DNA from: Ashinkailepas kermadecensis
Taxonomy: Eukaryota > Arthropoda > Thecostraca > Neolepadidae
Assembly (NCBI GenBank): GCA_034440615.1
Contig: JAOTOM010005111.1
Span: forward strand, 186,001-250,000
Length of the DNA stretch: 64,000 bases
Reading direction: 5' to 3'
The notes below the pieces were generated by a model. It was given only the letters and a program-made list of their open reading frames with translations, made no database searches and was not told the DNA's origin. Position 1 is the first letter of the stretch. Each line of letters begins with the position of its first letter. The position numbers and the translations under genes are program-made. Of this stretch, positions 23,988-47,790 are shown piece by piece.

Positions 23988-24504
23988 GTGAGTCAGGTGC
24001 AAGTGGAGGAAATGTCTGACTATTAAGTCGACGGGGTTCAATCGTGCGTGTGCGCAATCGTCACAAGTATCTCGCTGCATTACGTCATAGTGGTTTGACG
24101 ATCATTCCGCAGTCACTATCGCTACTTTCACATCAAGGACGTCGCTTCCGCGAGGTTCCCTGTGATCCCTGATCCCACTTCTCATTTTCTGATGGGGTCC
24201 GATCCCACCTGGAAAACTAGCAAACTTCTGGAACATACGGCATCTTCCTGAGGCTTCCCAGTTGCTCTATGTGGCGACATCAATCGGATGGATGGACCTG
24301 TTGAACGGTGCCGCCACGGGTCCGCCGGGAGGGCTTCCGTCGCGGCCAGTGCCACCCTCGACGTGCCCGACGAGTGGGCCCGCCTGCCTGTCGCAGCTAA
24401 TCTTAAGGTTGTATTACCTTTATTTTTTCTCATTAAAAAAAATAGTCCGAATTCTTGTTGGGGTGGCTTTATGGGCCAGGGTCCGATTGCTAAGCAGAGG
24501 TTGT

Positions 24505-24755
24505 TGCGTGGAACCTGGCTCCACCATCAAATCCCAGTTCAACGTCAAAATTTTCACCGGGAGTTGAACGTGCCGTCGATGCACAGACACAGCCGCCTCC
24601 GTAGCTCGTCCCTGGCCTTATCGGGCCAGTCGCCAACTGACCCTGCCAGCCCAGCTAAATGCGAGCGCGTGAAGCGACTCGAGCGCTGTCTTGCCAGGAC
24701 AGGGGAGACCAATACAAGCCAGCGCTCTGACCAACTGAGCTGCCGGGGCGGCGAA
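24505..24755 (-). mobile_element. tRNA-derived SINE, family D, copy 1
   Basis: On the minus strand it starts with GGCAGCTCAGTTGGTCAGAG (A-box), then GCTCGAGTCGC (weak B-box) and a body of about 170 bp shared with 55667-55850. Alternative: a tRNA pseudogene fused to unrelated DNA, but the shared body argues for a SINE. Confidence 0.75.
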
Positions 24756-25259
24756 GGGTTGAGCGACATAACATTGTGTATTGCGAAACAGCGAACATGA
24801 TATTTTTATTTTTATCCGTGCCAGTGCTGGAATGATTATCTTCATTGCGGTTTTGGTTGCCAGCTGCTGAATAAACCGATTTATGTATGGCAATAGCCAG
24901 CAATAGCAATAGCCATTTGCAGAGGGGCAGCCAAGAGGGCTTCCCCTTAGCAGCCAAAATATCGATGAACATTTTTAGATTTTCACCGAGGAACATCATA
25001 AAATTTTGGCGCGCGAAGGGCACCGAAAGCGGTCTCTGTTTTGTGACAGTGTTTTGATTTGGCCCCAAGAAAATCTGGCTGCGCCCCTGGCTATTTGTAC
25101 AGTATCTACCGCAGCCCGTGAAGGTCAGCCAACGACTGCCGCAAATTCTGCACAGTCACGCGTCTCACTCGCACGGCTCGAGTGTGCAGGGAGGAAGAGC
25201 AGTCACGCAGGCGGCCGGGACGGCGCAGCGCATGGGAAACTGCGATAGTTTGGCCAGAA

Positions 25260-25690
25260 ACAAGACAGTCGGGTCTTACCTGCACACGGGCAGAAGGGGG
25301 AGGGGCAATATGGCATTCCCCCTCCCCCATAGGAAGGTGGCGTCCCTCCGGCCGATAAGGGGCTGGGAAGGCTCGAGTGCACTTTAGAGGCGCCCCTCTG
25401 AGAGGAAAGGTCAACCGCTTGGAAGGAAAGCCACCCCTCCGGTAAGGCATAAATGCACTCCGTCGAATTTTTCGACCGAAGGGCCCATCCGAGAGGAAAA
25501 GGCGCCCCTCCAGGCAGGCTCGAGTGCACCCCCTTGAATTGTTCAACCAAAGGCGCCCCTCCAGCAGGAAAAGGCGTAATATCAGGAAGGTTCAAGTAAC
25601 TCTCCATTTCTCAATGAATTTTCTGCCCCAGACGCTCCTCAGAGGAAACGTTCCTCCTCCCGCATGAAAATTCCTGGATCCGCCCCTGGT
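25260..25690. repeat. Dispersed element with about 100-bp internal repeats
   Basis: Three internal units with GGCTCGAGTGCAC, GAGGAAA and GGCGCCCCTCC; ends in CCTGGATCCGCCCCTGG. A related, inverted copy is at 35280-35615. Confidence 0.55.
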
Positions 25691-25749
25691 TGCCGGCGCT
25701 CGTCATTGTGACAAATCGAGATCCAGTGGCTGCACTGACGCAGCTACGG

Positions 25750-25806
25750 ACATGACACGACATGACACGACACGCCATGACATGACATGACATGACATGA
25801 GATGAC
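25750..25806. repeat. (CATGA)n microsatellite
   Basis: About ten CATGA/CACGA units. Confidence 0.85.
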
Positions 25807-25937
25807 AGCTAGTGCCGTCCCAACCGAACTCAACTTCACGACCGCCGTCACCGCTCCTCAGGCAAGCCAAATTGACTACCGTGCAATCAATCGTACACAC
25901 ATATGTTTTCTTTGCTTTCAGAAGTCGGCATTTGAAG

Positions 25938-37879
<11,942 letters not shown>

Positions 37880-38240
37880 TGGCCGACGGTCGGCTGGTGT
37901 GCCGCCGCCGTGGCCGCCGCCGTGGCCGCCGCTGTGGCCGCCACTGTGGCCGACGCTGTGGGAGAGATAGCCGTCACAGTCGATGCCGCGTGTCTGCTGA
38001 GGAAGGCACCGTATCCCGTGTGTGCATGTGCTGTGTGTGTGTAGACGTTGACGAAGGCATCGTATCCTGCGTGTGTATGTGTCGTGTGCGTGGAGCTTGA
38101 GGTAGGCACCGTATCCTGTGTGTACATGTGCGGTGTCCTGTGTGCGCATGTGTCGTGTGCGTAGAGCTGCTTAGCATGACGTTATGACGCTTGGTCGAAG
38201 AGCTGATGACACAAGGCAATAAATTGATATGGGCATTGTG
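37880..38240 (+). other. 3' UTR of the METTL7-like gene with polyadenylation signal
   Basis: Downstream of the TGA there are a GCC/GTGGCC-type triplet-like repeat (37898-37966), a TG-rich repeated segment (38000-38165), and AATAAA at 38218-38223, which is the likely poly(A) signal. Confidence 0.5.
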
Positions 38241-38814
38241 GGCCAGGATTTTAACGGATATTTTACATCGGGGCATTTACGATGAAAGTCATGGATATCA
38301 GATTTTCGAAGAAATTATCAGCACTCCTGCCCACGTCTTTGGCACTCCCATCGACTAGAAGCATATCTGATATGCTAACCTAACCTATCCAACCATAAAA
38401 TATTGTTAGTGCGTCGATAAAAGTGATGTGCAATGTAAAGCAATGTTCAATACTACTCGGAGCGGGTAGCATCCTGTGATTGTATCATCAAGGTGTAAAA
38501 AAAGTTGTGCTTTAAAAAAGTTGATTCAGCTGTAGTGCCCAAGCATGTGACGTCACTGAAGGCATATTGGTGCTGCCACTGTACGCATGCTTCCATATAA
38601 CCTACAACATATACAGTAGCATACCGACACTATACCGCGTGATTATAGTAGACAAGCATCGGTGGAGGTTCCACACGATTATTGGTGTCGGTGACATGTT
38701 ATTGAACCACCTTGCTTTCATGCAACTGTGTACACTGAATGCTAAATGGTGAGAACGATTTGTGTTCTATTGACAGAACCAAATATATTGACGTTTAATG
38801 AAGAAGGCCTGTGG
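38241..38814. other. Intergenic after the METTL7-like gene
   Basis: A short CTAACCTAACC tract; nothing else seen. Confidence 0.45.
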
Positions 38815-39085
38815 TAGATGAGGCTGGGGTATAGTTACAGGTGTCGGCCACTCGATATGTGCATGCTACGCGAGATCGAGTGTATAGGGTTAGATAGGCT
38901 GAGGCAGATCGGTGGGTGGATGGGTAGGATGTTGGTAGATAGCTTCCTTAGAACTTCAGATATAGTACTGGTTATGATCTTGAGTATCTTTTTGTTTTTC
39001 TTATAGTATCTTCCCTTTACAGGCTTAACCCATATGGCCCATGTAGCTCTTATTAAGTCGGAACACTTTATGACTAGATTGTTGC
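38815..39085 (+). mobile_element. 3' UTR fragment of the same non-LTR family
   Basis: Shares GAGATCGAGTGTATAGGG-like and GGCTTAACCCATATGG-like words, in order, with 21620-22090. Confidence 0.6.
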
Positions 39086-39839
39086 AGGGGAAATATATGC
39101 TCGGATAATTGGTGGAGTCGCTCGCGTCGCACCACGTGATTCGTGTGACCTTGGGAGCTTCGACGCCTGCGCTTGCTGCTAGAACTTGAACGGCGGTGGT
39201 TGCGGCAGTGAACGAGATGGGACAAGTTGCCACTACAAAAGCACATTTGGTGCACCTATGTATTCGTCAATTGTCCGTCTAACTTAATAAATTTGCAGCG
39301 CAGAATGTGTGGGACCTGAAAGCAGTTCTTTCTCATATGGCATCAGTTCATCTAGGGCACGCTGCGCCGTGTATGTGGTGTGCTGTGTTCTGTTGAACTT
39401 CGCTGTGTTCTGCAAAGCCCATGTCACGGGGAGCTGGGGTAACTTGATACGCGTTGCAACAACGCGCCGATCGTCATAACAGCAAACCCAATAGAGTGGG
39501 TCTTATTTTCCTACAACTATTGGTGAGAAAATGTATAATGTTACTACCAAGTTATATATTGCAATAGCAAAGACCTAATGCTTAAAGTATACGGAAATTA
39601 ACATGACATGTCCTATGCCACACCGAAAGAAGAAACCGTCACCATGGCCAAGGGAGCCATGGTGCCAAGCGCCAAGCGCTTACTGAACTCCAAGCCTTCA
39701 TCGGCAAACATTTAGTTGGTGCAGTTATTTGTTTCTGGTCACCATTCCTTGCCGATGTCAGGGTGCAACTATCAGTGACATGCCGAAGGAGGACAAGTGA
39801 GGAAGCTGCACCCCTCCCCTGATAAGCGGTGAGACCACA
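39086..39839. other. Intergenic, nothing recognised
   Basis: Only short frames. Confidence 0.45.
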
Positions 39840-40230
39840 AAGAATGGATAAAATTGTGCCAGGCCCCCGAAGCATCACGATAGGGGTAAAAATATCGTGC
39901 CGGGGTATCAAACGTCGCACAGGGAACCGACAAAATGAAGCCGGGACCCTGACAAATCAATCCGGATCCGTAATCGCTCTGGCCCCAATAATCGCATCAA
40001 TGGGCCCGAAAAATACGTCGGACCCAAAAATCACCTTGGGTCCCCAAACATCGCGCTGGGTCTCGCACGTCGCACCGGGACCCGAAACAAATATAGCAGC
40101 GGCACCGAAAAATCAGCTCAGGCGGACAAAAATCAATCTTGGGTACAAACACGTCGCGCCAAAGTTCCTCCAAAACGTGTCTGGCTCCAAAGAAAACCGC
40201 ACCAAGGCCCCGTAACGTCGTATTGGGAGC
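39840..40230 (-). repeat. Second block of the 21-bp diverged satellite, opposite strand
   Basis: Units of about 21 bp such as GGGCCCGAAAAATACGTCGG are the reverse complement of the 14-16 kb type. Two units with ATTGC-rich variation follow up to 40350. Confidence 0.65.
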
Positions 40231-40921
40231 CAACAAATCGCATCGGGGGCGATTGCGATTTACGGGGTTGCGATTGTTGCAATTTGCGGGGTTGCGGGGT
40301 TGTGATTGTTGCGATTGCGATCGTTGGGAACCAACAATCGCAATCGCATCCCAACAATACCGCGACGGGAGCTGGAAAAATCGAGCTGTGGCGTAGCAGT
40401 CCGACAGGAGTGAAGAGGACCCATGACAGAAGCGTATCCGGCTTTTTAAAACCATCACCTCCTTTTGGAAACGGCCTCAGTGTGTAACCCCGACCATCAA
40501 TGTCCGAAGGTAGCGCCATCTTTTATAGCTCAACTGCGATACTGGCGCTATCTTTCGGAAGCGTGTTTGCTGCATACACAGAAGGCCAATAGGTGCAATG
40601 GGGTCTGAAAGCTACGATTTGGCCACCAGGGCGGCGCTGTACGCAATGGTCACCCGACGAGGAGGCGTCGGCCATCTTTGCTGTGCATTTTGCGTGGGGT
40701 TGCCGGGAGTCGGTGTTGGCATGTGGCTTTTATTAGGGTTGCAAGTCATTTAGGCCAAGGATTTCGGAAATATTGTGTTGAAGAAAGGTTGTGGGGTGGG
40801 GGTGGGGGTGCAAAGTGTGCCCATGAACATGGGAGGCTGGGCCAGGCCTCATATGCCTGGCTTCAAGCAGCCAGACTGGTAGCACTGGCTTGCAGATGTA
40901 CAGTTACAGGTCCCCCTAGTG

Positions 40922-41132
40922 CAGTGGTTCCCAACCGGGGATAAATTTCCCCCTGCGTGGAAATTTCGGTATTTCAGGGGGAAAATTTTGATGGGATCCA
41001 TTACGCATTTGTCTCATTGACGTAAGTGATGTCTTGAGTGACATACAAATATAACTTCAGTTTTTTAGGGGGAAACGGCAGGTTTGGCCAGAGGCGAAAG
41101 GTGAAATTGACCAAAAAGGTTGGGAACCACCG
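40922..41132. mobile_element. Short hAT MITE with CAGTGGTTCCCAACC ends (211 bp)
   Basis: Inverted ends CAGTGGTTCCCAACC and CGGTGGTTCCCAACC, the typical ends of Charlie-type hATs. The flanking 8-mers CCCTAGTG (40914-40921) and CTCTAGTG (41133-41140) match at 7 of 8. Confidence 0.75.
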
Positions 41133-41140
41133 CTCTAGTG

Positions 41141-42398
41141 GATATGCAGGTTCCCTGAGAAGTTCCGGTATTCATTTAGCAGGCATCACACATTGGGTGG
41201 GGCTGAAACCTAACACGGCCTGACCAAACCTGACCTAAAGCCTACCCTAAATCCCTTAATCTGTACGATAATTTTCCCAAGATGGGGCATAATTTCACAA
41301 GTGTCAGACCCCCCACCCAAGATTGGCACATGGAATACCTGTGGGTCACACTAGACATTGCTCCCCCCCCCCCCCCAAGACCGGAACATGGAATACTAAA
41401 TTAATTTGACTGAACATAACTTATGGGTGGAACTCAAATTATTAGTTTCAAATTAAGTAGGCTAACAATCCAATCTTAGCATGTTAGGTATTAGCCATGA
41501 CAAATTCCTGGCTATGGATTGGGGGGGGTGCAGATTGGAGTCAATTTCTCACCCTTGGTGTGGATTGGTGCATATTTTCACTGTGGGCTGATGTGCCCCA
41601 GTGAACCTTGTGCCATACTTTACAGTCTGGACAATAGATAGGTACTTACCTTGGTACCTAATGTGCCTAGGTACCTTACCAGTGCTTTCCTAAATGGTTC
41701 CCACTACGTCTTTTACAGAAAGGCAGTCAAACAATAGTTGTTTTTCAAATCAATTTTCTGCCTTCTTACCTTGCAGTCTGCTGGAAACCTGATAGATGGA
41801 TCACGTTTATGGCAGCCGGGAACCGCACATACACCCATACTTCTGGCTTGCTTCTCCTAATTTCTAGCGCACTAATGGTAAATATTCCAGCAAACTAGAC
41901 GTGTCTGAAGTACATTCAACATAATTAAATACGCGCAAACAACATACGCTGCTTACAAAATGTACAATAGGCTTTTTAAATATAAAGATTCTGCCCTCCC
42001 TAACCCACAAAACATAGCGCTTTAGGTTCGCCAAAGAAGGCTGGGTGACCATTGACTCTCAGCGCCATCTACATCTTTATCAACTTTCAGACCCCATTCC
42101 GAAGCGTAGATCACGCCCCTATAGTGGATGAAAAGTATCCATTGCGGTCATGCAGCCCGGCTCCCCAATAATATCGGTACGATTTTCATAAAGATTAGCA
42201 CAGTCTGATTCTGTGAAGAAATATTGCCGAAGGAATATCCTTACGCCAAAAATACGGAAAATGATGTACCAAGTCTGGAAGGTGCAAGTAAAGCAATTAA
42301 AATATCTAGTTTTGCCATCTGGAAAGTGAGTTACTGGTACCAAGGTAAAGCTGCGGTCCTACAGCCGCACTCTGGCTACTGCACTAGGCAGGCACCTC
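41141..42398. other. Intergenic, AT-rich, nothing recognised
   Basis: Two C- or G-runs (41362, 41519) and no credible frame. Confidence 0.45.
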
Positions 42399-42454
42399 GT
42401 TAGTTATTAGGGCTTTAGGGCGCATCGACTTCATTGGTCATGTTGCTCCCATAG
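42399..42454 (-). mobile_element. Mini-retroelement, copy 3
   Basis: On minus: TGGGAGC, CATGACCAATGAAGTCGATGC and CTAATAACTAAC; aligns along its length with copies 1 and 2. No target duplication found. Confidence 0.6.
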
Positions 42455-42879
42455 GGAGTCAATTAGCATATCTTGATCTCCAGCAAGTTGCTTCAGTCCT
42501 GTCTGGCTACTTTAGTCTTGTCAGGTTACTTTAGTCTTGTGGGGTGGCCGGATGTCTTTGTGAGGCTCAAAAGTAGCGTTGCATAAAGCAGTTTTGTGCA
42601 AATTGTTGCATAATTATGCACGCTATGTACGCGAATGTACAAGGGATGCTCACTGACAAGAAAATTAGTTTGTTTCTCCTCGAAGTAGCAGATTAACACG
42701 AACTGCCATGCCGCAGGCATGTCATGGTCGATATCCGTGATATGTTTATAGACAGCATGATTTACAAATGCAGAGTCAAATATCCTCGCAAGTCGCAACA
42801 CAAACAATACGAAAAACCAAGTCCGAGGTATGGGCGGTATGAATCGTACACATACCTTAAGGTGTATGCGACGCTGCCA

Positions 42880-43022
42880 ACACAAATGTTAAGGAGTCGT
42901 ACATGTGACGTCGCCAATAGAAAGGTTGAGGGGTCATACCTGTGACGTCGCCAATAGAAAGGTTGAGGGGTCGTACATGTGACGTCGCCAATAGAAAGGT
43001 TGAGGGGTCGTACATCTGACGC
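42880..43022 (+). repeat. 37-bp minisatellite
   Basis: Four units with TGTGACGTCGCCAATAGAAA and GGTTGAGGGGTC. Confidence 0.92.
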
Positions 43023-43555
43023 TGTGGCCAGTCCACACAAAATGGTAATTTCGACTGGCCAGCCATAGTCAGTGCGGTGGTGTATAATAAAGGTAGAGGT
43101 GTGTCGGCGTGGTTTCAGGTGCTGCGGTGCGATGCGGTGCGAACACATGCATTACCCGCAACATAAATAAAAGAAGGAATATTCAGATGGAATACGATAT
43201 GAAAAGTCATGCGAGCTACAATTGCGTCAACTATTATGTTCACTATCCTGAAAATATGGTACCGTACCTCCCCCCCCCCCCGCAAACAAAAACAAACAAA
43301 CAAAAAACAACCGATGACATGTTAGAACAGCGATAATTAGGCAAGCGGTTGAGCGATGACGTGATAAATTAGAGATAGTACAACACGATAATGGTTCGCT
43401 TGATATCCGACTATTTCAATAGTAAGCTCTCTTTTTGTGCTGAATTGTCCCCTAAATTCAATCGACGAATTTTGCCCGTTCGTTACTAATTTTCACCTTT
43501 GATACAATTTCACATTTTTTAACGTTAAATTTAAGGCGAATGATATTTATCTCTT
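43023..43555. other. Intergenic before the non-LTR fragment
   Basis: Possibly decayed element sequence just before 43556, since an in-frame TGA at 43541 stops the RT frame. Confidence 0.35.
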
Positions 43556-44955
43556 GATTGGGGTTCCGACCGAAATTCTCTACTGACCTTATATAAATCC
43601 ATCATTCGACCAATCATGGAATACGGGTCAATACTTTTCGAAAACGCAGCTAAATCAAACCTCAAACTCCTAGACTCTCTTCAACACCAATGCCTAAAAA
43701 TAGCCACAGGAGCATACACAACCTCACCCTCCCTCGCTCTTCATATATACAACCACATACCAGAACTACAACACAGACGCACAGAAGCACTACTCAGATA
43801 CCCCTACAAAACACAACTCATTAGACAACACCCATGCACTAAGGCCCTCCAAATCCGCTCCAAACGCAGACACCAACTCATGAAAAAGTACCATTCAAAA
43901 CCACAATAGGATGCCGCATTCAACAACACGCAAGAAACCTACACCTCGCACTACCCACCTCAAAACCACTCCCACCATCTAAAGCATGGTGGAAACACCA
44001 CACCCCCACAACACACTTCCTAATCGACAAACCTAAACGTACATACACAGACGTAGAAATACAACAACTCTTCCTTCAATTCATATCACAATACGCAAAT
44101 TACAACATCATCTACACCGACGGCTCCAAATCGCACACACACCAGACGGGCTCAGCGGCGGTGCTACATACCAGCGAGGCACCGCCCCGAGTCATCTTAC
44201 GGGCCCGTCTGCCGGACACAGCATCCACCTACACATCAGAATTATATGCAATATATTCGGCCTATTGTACCATCTACAACACAAACATAGAACACAACAT
44301 CATAGCCAGCGACGCAAAATCAGCAATACAAAGCATAACACCCTACACCGTCTCCAAACATCCCCTCATCCCCAAAATACTGCATATACATAGCAAACTA
44401 AACATTCGACAACAACCACTCCTCCTCTGGATACCAAGCCACACAAACATACAAGGGAACGAACATGCAGACACTGAAGCAAACGTAGCCACAACACTAC
44501 AACAAATCACAAACTGCCCACTCTCACAATCCGACTACTACCCCACAATACACCAGGCAGTCAACAAACACATTCAAGAAATATGGGACAGAACAGGAAC
44601 ACAACTCCACGATATACATCCAAAATGCGAACACTGGCACACCATTAATCAGAACACCAGACACAAAGAAAGAATACTGACAAGACTCCGCATCGGACAC
44701 ACAGCACTCACACACTCCTACCTCATTCTGAACCAACCACGACCTCAATGCACAACATGTCACCGAATACTTACAATCAAACACATTCTCATATACTGCA
44801 CCAAGTACAACAACCAAAGACAACACATCACAAACTACTGCACCACAAACCACCTCCCACTCAACCTCACCACGCTTCTCAACAATGAACACACGCAGTT
44901 ACACGAACATATCTTCCACTTCCTTTCAACAACACGCATATTAGAACAACTGTGA
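43556..44955 (+). mobile_element. 5'-truncated non-LTR retrotransposon (RT thumb, RNase H, zinc knuckle)
   Basis: The frame starts with WGSDRNSLLTLYKS and SIIRPIMEYGS (end of RT), shifts frame once near 43900, and continues to TGA at 44953-44955. RNase H is intact by motif: TDGSK (Asp), YTSELYA (Glu), ASDAKSA (Asp), WIPSHTNIQGNEHADTEA (His and Asp). A CTTC-x8-H-x4-C knuckle-like motif follows. Jockey/I-like arrangement. Poly(A)-rich tracts at 44957-45055 mark the 3' end. The polymerase core and 5' end are lost. Confidence 0.85.
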
Positions 44956-45475
44956 AGGGGAAAAAGAAAAGAAAAGAAAAAAAAAAAAATCAGTATGTGT
45001 ACGCTTACATACATATACAAAAAAAAAAAAAAAAATATCAAAAAAAAAAAAAATAATAATACCATGAACCCCAAAGTGAATACATGTCTTCTTGCAATGT
45101 TTAATCAAAAAAGCGATGACCCAACCCCAACCCCCCCGTCTGCTCCCCATACCCCAAGCAGCACCGTCCGGACTGCTTCTCTCCTCGTCATTCTTCTTTA
45201 CTGCGCTTTCTTCAGCATCTCAACAACCTGCAGCCGGAACTTCAGGACAGCCCATCACACCTCTACCCAGCTCTACTCTGCCATCTTCAACTACCTAACT
45301 TCAACACCTTACTTCAAGTCGACCTTACCTATCCTATTCATCCTAACCCCGACCACGTCATTCCATCAATCATAACCCACCACCACATTCATCTACACAC
45401 TACCGGAAACAGCCGACATCACCACACGGTGGCAGGCTGGTCAAATTCACACACACACACACACTATCTCTTGGA
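44956..45475 (+). other. A-rich tail and C/A-biased 3' flank of the non-LTR element
   Basis: Three poly(A) stretches to 45055, then 400 bases with the same C/A-rich, G-poor composition as the element, ending in (CA)n at 45450-45468. It may be 3' UTR or a second fragment. Confidence 0.4.
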
Positions 45476-46769
45476 CTAATACCAATATCTGCATGCTGAT
45501 GAAATTGGTTGCAAACGATCTTGGCCGCCGTTTATTCCCAAACGTTCTTGATTGAGAATCTTCAAGTTTGTCCTCTTTGAAACATCGCGATGCCTCGAAC
45601 TTACGTCGGAAGCACGCGACGAATATTAAGTAATTGTTGGAACATACGAGTGCCCGTATGTGCCCTTTATAAACGCGGTGGTGCAATGTTAGCATTACTG
45701 CCTTTCAATCGAAAACCTTTAGGTTCGTATCCAACCTGTGGCGCCCGGCGTGATGGATTAGTCACACTCATATGGCCTGTAAAGAAGTCCATGCGTCAGA
45801 CACCAGAGAGTGAACCAATCAGACCCTTGGTGACCCAGTGCATTTTGGTGCGAAAAAAAATCCTCGGTCCAGTGGAATTTGATATGGAAAATGCCTGGCC
45901 CAACGCGTTTTTGAGCGGAAGATCCTTCGGTTCGGTGCGCTAGTCAACTTTTCTGCCATACTTCTCACACTGGACGCTGGGTAGCCATGAGTAAAAAGAC
46001 AGCCCTGCGCTGACCTCCCCACCGGTGATCATTAACATATGTGAAATGAACTGCGACGGACAACTTCGTTTCCGAAGGAGAAAAGTAGATTACGTTCTGA
46101 TTCATAACCAGTAATCACAAGCATCGAAGATTCATGACATCAATGTCATAGCCTTTCACCTGCTATTGAAAGTGCTACTGGCTACTGGGCGAAAGCCGTG
46201 CTTGTGGGCACCGGAAGGCGCTACGCGCCCACCACGCATGCTTCGGCAGTGGACGACTGTGGTCACCAAAAGCGCCGCCGAGCATCGGATCACCAACCTG
46301 TGCTGGTCTGCTCAGCCTGCGGTAAAAGTTCTATCAACGAGTAAAATGTTTGAGTACTGCTACAGGTATGCTAGTCTTCTATACACGAGTGATGATAAAT
46401 CATGGCTGCTGTCGGCTGGCGACCAATTCACTGCGGTTTCAGTTGGTTGGCGACCACTGAAAGGTTTCTTTTAGACCCATGGGCGGAGGCGCCGGCAAGG
46501 GGGCCGGGGGCCCGGCCCTCACCCTGAAAAACACTATATGAAGCGAGGAATCTTGAGACATCATTATGTGAAACGAAACAAAATCGGAAGCGCTTCGCGC
46601 GCCAAAAGCAATCTTCATGCCCTGACATTTTTATTCAGTCGAGCCGTCCCTTAGGAACTGCGCTGCGCCCCGGCCCCTTTGGGTAGCATGTAGCGGAAAA
46701 TGTGCGCTTGGCTCCCTGGGGCAGACTACATCCGTGTGGACTGAACTGACATCACGCGGTATCGAGGCG
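45476..46769. other. Intergenic with MITE-like debris
   Basis: 46480-46690 shares words with the 46770 and 33889 MITE family (AAGCGCTTCGCGCGCC). No gene seen. Confidence 0.4.
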
Positions 46770-46962
46770 CAGTGGCGTAGCCAGAATTTAATTCAGGGGA
46801 GCCCAATACCCCCAACAAATTATGAAACGGAACGCTTTCAGCTCGTTTCGCGCGTCGAAATATCTGGTTTTGCGTGGCGAAAATCACAATTTCTTGTTTG
46901 ATCTGGTGCATTTTTGGTGGTTCCTAAGGGGGCGGGGTCTCGTCCCCTTAGCTGCGCCTCTG
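46770..46962. mobile_element. hAT-like MITE, CAGTGGCGTAGCCAG family
   Basis: It starts CAGTGGCGTAGCCAG and ends in TAGCTGCGCCTCTG. The inner sequence matches the 33889-34099 copy. The flanks TCGAGGCG and TCGGAGCG are a decayed 8-bp duplication (6 of 8). Confidence 0.6.
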
Positions 46963-47284
46963 TCGGAGCGACAAGAATGTCGGCTGTGGATCACATCCTG
47001 GTTTGTAATTTCCGCTGCTCTGTCGATAGTAGGAAACTAGCACCGATGAGTTGGCAGTGGCGCAGTGCTACTATCCGCGCCGCGCTACTATCCGCGCCGC
47101 GCTTTGAACCGCCACGCTGTGTTCGAGGCTCGATTTCCTCCGGGAAAATTCCGCCACCAGCTGTCGCTGGAGCCGACGGGCGGCAAAGCCATGACATGAC
47201 GTTGCAATATGTTTATTTACTTAATCCGGAACAACATCCACCAGTCGACCTGGGCCGTGATATCTCGCCCGGTCTGAGTCTCAG

Positions 47285-47485
47285 GCGGTTGGACTCGTGC
47301 AGCGAGCCGCTTCACGTAGCGCCTCACGCGGACTCGTGAAGCGAGCTGCGTTTCGTAGCGTCTCGAGCGGTTCGACTCGTGAAACGAGCCGCGTCTCGTG
47401 GCGTCCCGGGCGGCAGGACTCGTGAAGCGAGCCGCGTCTCGTGGCGTCCCGGGCGGCAGGACTCGTGAAGCGAGCCGCGTCTCTG
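47285..47485 (+). repeat. 43-bp minisatellite
   Basis: Five units with GGACTCGTGAAGCGAGCCGC and TCTCGTGGCGTCCCGGGCGG. Confidence 0.9.
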
Positions 47486-47654
47486 GCCCGGCGACCGCGC
47501 GCGCCCGCCTCTCCCGAGACAAAGCCGGCGCGCAGATGGTGTGTGTGTGGTCCGTCGGCGGGCCAGAGGTTCGTGATGAGCGGCATCATTACATCTGCAT
47601 AATTAGCCGCCGCCGTGCCATCAGGGACCTTGGAGCGGTCCGTGAGGTGACCGG

Positions 47655-47790
47655 CCGGCTGCCGCCGCGCTGCCACCGCGCTGCTGCTGCGCTGCTGCCG
47701 CGCTGCTGCTGCGCTGTTGCTGCGCTGCTGCTGCGCTGCTGCCGCGCTGCTGCTGCGCTGCTGCCACGCTGCTGCCACGCTGCCGACCAA
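47655..47790 (+). repeat. (GCTGCTGCCGCGCT)-type CTG/CCG repeat
   Basis: Imperfect GCTGCTGC/GCTGCCGC units over 130 bases. Confidence 0.85.

Noticed and set aside
23450..24057. Arg/Pro/Ala-rich frames (134-188 codons)
   Set aside because: Produced by the GC-rich 48-bp array in several frames at once.
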